A stretch of DNA of 10,050 nucleotides, from the NCBI GenBank assembly GCA_019894875.1, contig JAGXNR010000095.1, forward strand, positions 1 through 10,050, read 5' to 3'. The notes beneath the pieces were generated by a model, which was not told the DNA's origin, made no database searches, and saw only the letters and a list, made by a program, of their open reading frames with translations. The DNA is from Promethearchaeota archaeon. Its GTDB lineage: Archaea > Asgardarchaeota > Lokiarchaeia > Sigynarchaeales > SOKP01. Both the position numbers and the translations under genes were made by a program. Below, piece by piece: positions 6,859-10,050 of the stretch (positions are counted from its first letter, which is position 1; every line of letters starts with the position of its first letter).

Positions 6859-7431
6859 TTACTGTTTTCGTAAAATATAAGTAGTGTAAAATGGGCGCTC
6901 TATCAATTCCAATAACACAGGAAGCTGCCTTGTATAGTTTCTTGGATCAACCGCATCTGGGTGTGATGGATATTTATTTTCGCGTATAATCTTCATTAGA
7001 TTAATATTTGGCTCGAAAATACAAATTATCCCATTTAATCTTAAAATACGAACGCATTCCTTAATGGCGGCTTCTTTATCATCAATATGATGTAGGGATC
7101 CTAAAATAAATATAGCGTCAAAAGAAGCATCTTCAAAGGGCATGTCTTCAGCCTTGAAGGGCATGTAAGTAATCATGTGATCAATGTTTACTTTTTTAGC
7201 AGATTCTAGCCAATCCTGTTTAGCATATTCAGTCTCATCGTTTTCGGGTTCTCCGGTAATTACTTCATAATTGTTCAAGGCGAGGGCTATTGCCATCCAG
7301 CCCACTCCTGTACCTATATCCAAGATTTTTGCTGTTTGTTCTAATTCTAAATCTTGAAGGACGGGATTAATATCATTGAATATAAAAGCAAACTCATTTC
7401 CTAACGTATTTCTCAATTCTTCAATTTCCAT
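6859..7431 (-). CDS. Class I SAM-dependent methyltransferase
   Basis: A 190-residue cytoplasmic protein with the Rossmann-type methyltransferase signature: motif I ILDIGTGVG at 36-44 binding S-adenosylmethionine, an acidic residue after strand 2 (E61 in TGEPEND), DMPFEDASFDAIFILGSLHH at 96-115 (motifs II/III of the Methyltransf_11 type), and the post-motif CVRILRLNG at 126-134. The protein is short for the family and has only a brief C-terminal region after strand 5, so little substrate-specific structure is left; small-molecule or lipid methylation is possible but unproven. The ATG is supported by GAGGAG nine bases upstream. It follows the luciferase-like oxidoreductase gene on the same strand after 51 bases and is probably co-transcribed. 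It converges with the ABC exporter operon with only two bases between the stop codons. Confidence 0.87.
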   Translation of the reverse strand: MEIEELRNTLGNEFAFIFNDINPVLQDLELEQTAKILDIGTGVGWMAIALALNNYEVITGEPENDETEYAKQDWLESAKKVNIDHMITYMPFKAEDMPFEDASFDAIFILGSLHHIDDKEAAIKECVRILRLNGIICIFEPNINLMKIIRENKYPSHPDAVDPRNYTRQLPVLLELIERPFYTTYILRKQ

Positions 7432-7439
7432 TTATTTCT

Positions 7440-7445
7440 CCTCTC
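7440..7445 (-). promoter_or_regulatory. Ribosome binding site of the SAM methyltransferase gene
   Basis: GAGGAG on the minus strand lies about nine bases before the ATG at 7431. It confirms the start and matches the type of ribosome site seen before the second ABC subunit. Confidence 0.6.
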
Positions 7446-7482
7446 TTTTTTATATTAACTGTTTTTTAAAATTGTATTTTTT

Positions 7483-8394
7483 CTAAAATGAAGAAGCAAT
7501 CTCTTCCATAAAGGTTTCTTTTTCATCATTAAAACCACTTATGACAAAAACAAACTGCTCACAACCCAAGTCAATATAATCCTGTAATATTTCTATACAG
7601 TTGTCATATGTGCAAAAAATGCCCTGTTCTCTTCCATAGAGACTAAATTTTTTATTCAATTGGTTTTTATCCTTCGCAATCAGAAATGGTCCACTCCATG
7701 AGAGTTTTAAATCATCAATTTTTCTCCCAAGATTATCGCAATATTCATGCAAAATTCTCACCTTTCTTTTATACTCATTTATAGAAGCCCCCCATCGATC
7801 CCAGATATCTCCGATTTCGGCTGCGACCTTCAGTGTATACTTTTCTCCCCCCCCACCAATCATGATTGGCGGATGAGGTTTCTGCAGAGGTTTTGGATTG
7901 CAGACTGCATTTTTTACATGATAAAAATCTCCTTGAAAGCTCGTTCTTTCTTCAGTCCAGAGCTTCTTTATTAGTGTTATTCCTTCGATCATTTGTTTCA
8001 GTCTTGTAACTGAATCTTCGAATGGATACCCATAAGCTCTATATTCTGGCTCCTTCCAACCGGCTCCATAGGCGAATATCAATCTTCCCTTGGAGATTAC
8101 ATCTACTGTGGCGGCTATTTTAGCAGTCAGTGAAGGACTTCTAAAAGAATTACACCCTACCAAAGGTCCGAGCTTAATTTTTTTTGTTTCCACAGCTAAA
8201 GCTGAAAGTAGCGCCCAAGCTTCGAATACGCTTCCTTCATCAAAATTCCCCCACATTAGGTGATCCATGGCCCAAATAGAATCGTAACCCAAGCTTTCAC
8301 ATTCCAACGCCATTTTTTTTATGGCATCGTAATCGGACCTATATAGCATATCCGGTGCGGCATTAATAGTTACTCCAAATTTTATTTTACTCAT
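7483..8394 (-). CDS. Luciferase-like (LLM) F420- or flavin-dependent oxidoreductase
   Basis: From the ATG at 8394 this is a 303-residue TIM-barrel protein of the bacterial-luciferase-like family (PF00296). Visible hallmarks are the N-terminal strand KIKFGVTI, WAMDHL (41-46), the block GRLIFAYGAGW (103-113) followed by EPEYRAYGYPF, and PKPLQKPHPPIMIGGGGEK (167-185), which shape the cofactor pocket. In archaea such proteins often use coenzyme F420, for example in hydride transfer to small organic substrates; FMN is the alternative and sequence alone does not decide. The frame continues upstream to an ATG at 8505, adding 37 mostly hydrophobic residues, but a TATA box (8450-8457) lies in that extension and AGGA sits about nine bases before 8394, so the shorter form is chosen. 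The central part looks somewhat richer in G+C than the ABC genes by hand count of a few lines. The SAM methyltransferase gene follows on the same strand. Confidence 0.9.
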   Translation of the reverse strand: MSKIKFGVTINAAPDMLYRSDYDAIKKMALECESLGYDSIWAMDHLMWGNFDEGSVFEAWALLSALAVETKKIKLGPLVGCNSFRSPSLTAKIAATVDVISKGRLIFAYGAGWKEPEYRAYGYPFEDSVTRLKQMIEGITLIKKLWTEERTSFQGDFYHVKNAVCNPKPLQKPHPPIMIGGGGEKYTLKVAAEIGDIWDRWGASINEYKRKVRILHEYCDNLGRKIDDLKLSWSGPFLIAKDKNQLNKKFSLYGREQGIFCTYDNCIEILQDYIDLGCEQFVFVISGFNDEKETFMEEIASSF

Positions 8395-8449
8395 AACTGA
8401 CCATCCTAGAAAGAATATAATAGTTCCTATTAGTATAAACGTTTCAAGC

Positions 8450-8457
8450 AATATAAA
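8450..8457 (-). promoter_or_regulatory. Candidate TATA box for the luciferase-like gene
   Basis: TTTATATT on the minus strand is a strong archaeal TATA match located about 60 bases before the ATG at 8394. It would give a leader of about 30 nt containing the AGGATGG ribosome-site-like element. It lies inside the longer reading frame, arguing against a start at 8505. Confidence 0.5.
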
Positions 8458-8553
8458 GTACATAAACAACTCCAAAAAGTAGATTTTATAGCCTAAAGAT
8501 ATCAATAAACTTGTGAAAAAATATGTCTAATTTTTCGAACATATTCAAAAAAA

Positions 8554-8561
8554 TTATTATA
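8554..8561 (+). promoter_or_regulatory. Candidate TATA box for the HdrD-like gene
   Basis: TTATTATA, preceded by an A-rich stretch that could serve as a BRE, lies about 60 bases before the ATG at 8620, predicting a leader of about 35 nt. It is in the region shared with the divergent luciferase-like gene. Confidence 0.35.
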
Positions 8562-8619
8562 CTTCGATCACACATTTGTATTATTAAAATCTGAAAAAAT
8601 TATCTAAATTTTAAAGAAA

Positions 8620-9795
8620 ATGAATGTTTTTAATGAACAAACATGCCAGCGGTGTGGTACTTGCCTTGAACAGTGTCCATTTTTGAAATTACCTATAGAA
8701 AGTGCTAAGGAAGAGATTTCTAAATTGATTGAGACGAGATACTCACGAACGGTACTTAAAGGTTGCGCGGGTTGCTCTTACTGCAATCTAATATGTCCAA
8801 CAGGGTCAAGACCATATAATCTTATAAGAGAAATACGATCACAATATTCTCGTGAGAAAGGTGTTGGGTGTATGGCACTTATATCTGAGGAGATACCTCA
8901 TAATTTAATGTCAATTGCGTTAGAGACTGACACTGAGGAAAAAAAGCGAAATTTGAATCAATATGAAAATCCCCCAAAAAGTGATACAATGTTTTATTTG
9001 GGATGTGCTATTTCTTATTGTTTTCCTGATCTTGCTAAAACTAAATTATTCGGGAATTTACCCTTAGTAGGGGGAATGAAGTATTGTTGTGGTAGTTATG
9101 TACTTTCTTTTGGCGAAGATGAAGCAAGAATAAAAGGTTTAGAATTACTTGATAAATTTAAGGAAGTAGGGGTCGAAAAACTCATCACCTTCTGTCCGGG
9201 GTGTGATTCTATGATTAAAGACGTCTATCCTTCAATTATTGATGATTTTAATATAGAAGGTCAAACCATTATTGATTATTTGATTGAAAGGTATCATGAG
9301 GGTGAATTTATCATCAAAAACAAGATCAACCAAAGAATTACTTTCCAAGATCCTTGTCCTTGGAGAAATTTAGACAAAAAGATATATGATGGTCCACGAG
9401 AATTTCTTGAAATTATTGGTGCGGAGGTTGTAGAAATGAAACACAATAAAGAAACATCCCTATGTTGCGGAACAGCACTTTCCATGTCAAATCGATCGTT
9501 AGCAACAAATATCGCTAAAGAAAAAATAGCTGAAGCAGAACACGTAAATGCAGATATAATGGCCCATATCTGTACAGGTTGTCTTTCCGCATTGTCTCAC
9601 CATGCCATTGAAAGGAATATTAAGTCGTATTATATTACAGAATTAGCCCAGATGGCAATAGGGGAAAAACCTTTATTCAATATTCTTGAGAATGCAAAAA
9701 GTCTTCAAAAACAGATTATTAAAACGGTTAGCAAGAATCCAAATGTAATTAAAGAACGGTACATCATAAGAAATGGAAAAATCTGTCGTTTATAA
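8620..9795 (+). CDS. HdrD/GlpC-like iron-sulfur protein with two CCG domains
   Basis: A 391-residue protein with two N-terminal [4Fe-4S] motifs, C9-C12-C15-C19 and C49-C52-C55-C59 (each CxxCxxCxxxCP), followed by two complete cysteine-rich CCG domains (PF02754): C129/C156-C157-G/C192-xx-C195 and C246/C282-C283-G/C318-xx-C321. This order matches heterodisulfide reductase subunit D (equivalent to fused HdrC and HdrB) and GlpC-type electron carriers. In HdrD the CCG domains hold noncubane [4Fe-4S] clusters that reduce a heterodisulfide. No membrane span is visible; the protein probably docks on a partner. No HdrE cytochrome, HdrA or GlcD-like flavoprotein is in the window, so the reaction is undefined. 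The second domain reads DPCPW where DPCH is more usual. The ATG has only a weak AAAGAAA upstream. It converges on a ferredoxin-domain gene. Confidence 0.9.
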   Translation: MNVFNEQTCQRCGTCLEQCPFLKLPIESAKEEISKLIETRYSRTVLKGCAGCSYCNLICPTGSRPYNLIREIRSQYSREKGVGCMALISEEIPHNLMSIALETDTEEKKRNLNQYENPPKSDTMFYLGCAISYCFPDLAKTKLFGNLPLVGGMKYCCGSYVLSFGEDEARIKGLELLDKFKEVGVEKLITFCPGCDSMIKDVYPSIIDDFNIEGQTIIDYLIERYHEGEFIIKNKINQRITFQDPCPWRNLDKKIYDGPREFLEIIGAEVVEMKHNKETSLCCGTALSMSNRSLATNIAKEKIAEAEHVNADIMAHICTGCLSALSHHAIERNIKSYYITELAQMAIGEKPLFNILENAKSLQKQIIKTVSKNPNVIKERYIIRNGKICRL

Positions 9796-9856
9796 TTTCC
9801 AATCAATAAGGTAATATCTGATATTTTCAATAATACTAATTAAAAAGTCGTAATAT

Positions 9857-10050
9857 CTATGAGAATAAATTTCCCATTGATTGACGAGGAATATCATTTC
9901 TAACTTTTTCTAGAGATATCGCTTCTTCAGGGCAATTGGAAGCACATAAACCACAACCTAAACAACCATCAAGACCAAAAGTGATTTTTTCACCATCAGA
10001 GTCTTCAATGTGCTCAATAATCCCCACAGGACAAATATCTACACATGTAT
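9857..10050 (-). CDS. Dicluster [4Fe-4S] ferredoxin-domain protein, C-terminal fragment (5' end outside window)
   Basis: On the minus strand an open frame enters at the window edge and ends at TAG (9859-9857), giving 63 residues after two leftover bases. It starts within a cluster motif, CVDICP (third and fourth cysteines of CxxCxxCxxxCP), continues through an acidic linker HIEDSDGEK, and has a second complete motif CLGCGLCASNCPEEAI. The two motifs with a linker of roughly 20 residues are typical of a 2x[4Fe-4S] ferredoxin domain that passes electrons at low potential. Whether it is a stand-alone ferredoxin or the tail of a larger oxidoreductase cannot be told from here. It ends 61 bases from the convergent HdrD-like gene. 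The short tail after the second motif, ending SMGNLFS, has no recognised feature. Confidence 0.85.
   Translation of the reverse strand, partial: TCVDICPVGIIEHIEDSDGEKITFGLDGCLGCGLCASNCPEEAISLEKVRNDIPRQSMGNLFS

Noticed and set aside
7747..7974. Open plus-strand frame opposite the luciferase-like gene
   Set aside because: Antisense to a well-supported enzyme gene; no motif or ribosome site.
8534..8550. TTCGAA palindrome and near-palindromic GAACATATTC between the divergent luciferase-like and HdrD-like genes
   Set aside because: Short and imperfect; no second copy was found, so an operator call would be unsupported.
9294..9485. Open minus-strand frame opposite the HdrD-like gene
   Set aside because: Antisense to the cysteine-rich coding sequence with no recognisable domain.
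9813..9825. Small palindrome AATATC-T-GATATT followed by TT, as a terminator for the HdrD-like gene
   Set aside because: The one-base loop is not physically reasonable at full stem length and the T run is short; too weak to call.
9811..9858. Nine-base direct repeat GTAATATCT at 9811-9819 and 9850-9858
   Set aside because: Only two copies of a short AT-rich word, the second overlapping the ferredoxin gene's stop codon; consistent with chance.
1..10050. Search by eye for CRISPR repeats, tRNA or rRNA genes, transposase genes and phage genes
   Set aside because: No regularly spaced repeats, cloverleaf-like segments or mobile-element proteins were recognised anywhere in the window.

Overview
The window is AT-rich and reads as archaeal, most plausibly a mesophilic lineage such as an Asgard (Lokiarchaeia-like) archaeon. 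This is inferred from TATA-box-like elements placed where archaeal promoters would be, T-tract ends, a GapN-type aldehyde dehydrogenase, a luciferase-like oxidoreductase of the kind often F420-dependent, and an HdrD-like protein with two cysteine-rich CCG domains. No rRNA or other taxonomic marker is present, so this is a judgement and not a proof. Genes use ATG and TTG starts; several have purine-rich Shine-Dalgarno-like sites and at least one looks leaderless.

Layout: (1) 1-321 (+), the C-terminal end of a GapN-like aldehyde dehydrogenase. (2) 703-1467 (+), an isoprenylcysteine methyltransferase (ICMT)-family membrane protein, facing 1525-2445 (-), a CPBP/Rce1-family intramembrane protease; a perfect 12-bp A/T-tract hairpin lies between them. 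(3) 2794-3078 (+), an unrecognised 94-residue two-helix membrane protein with a promoter-like element just upstream. (4) 3214-5046 and 5048-6856 (+), two half-transporters forming a heterodimeric ABC exporter operon with complementary degenerate ATP-site residues. (5) On the minus strand, 7483-8394 (luciferase-like flavin/F420 oxidoreductase) followed by 6859-7431 (class I SAM methyltransferase), probably co-transcribed. (6) 8620-9795 (+), an HdrD/GlpC-like iron-sulfur protein, facing the 3' end of a dicluster ferredoxin-domain gene (9857 to beyond the window, -).

How the genes may work together: the ABC pair clearly forms one machine. The HdrD-like protein and the ferredoxin-domain protein suggest local thiol/disulfide or electron-transfer chemistry, but they are convergent and not one operon. 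The most thought-provoking adjacency is the ICMT-like methyltransferase beside the Rce1-like protease. In eukaryotes these families carry out the two successive steps after CaaX prenylation. Both families are also common in prokaryotes with other or unknown roles, so a prenyl-protein processing module here is only a hypothesis. There is no CRISPR array, tRNA, rRNA, insertion sequence or prophage signature that I can see.
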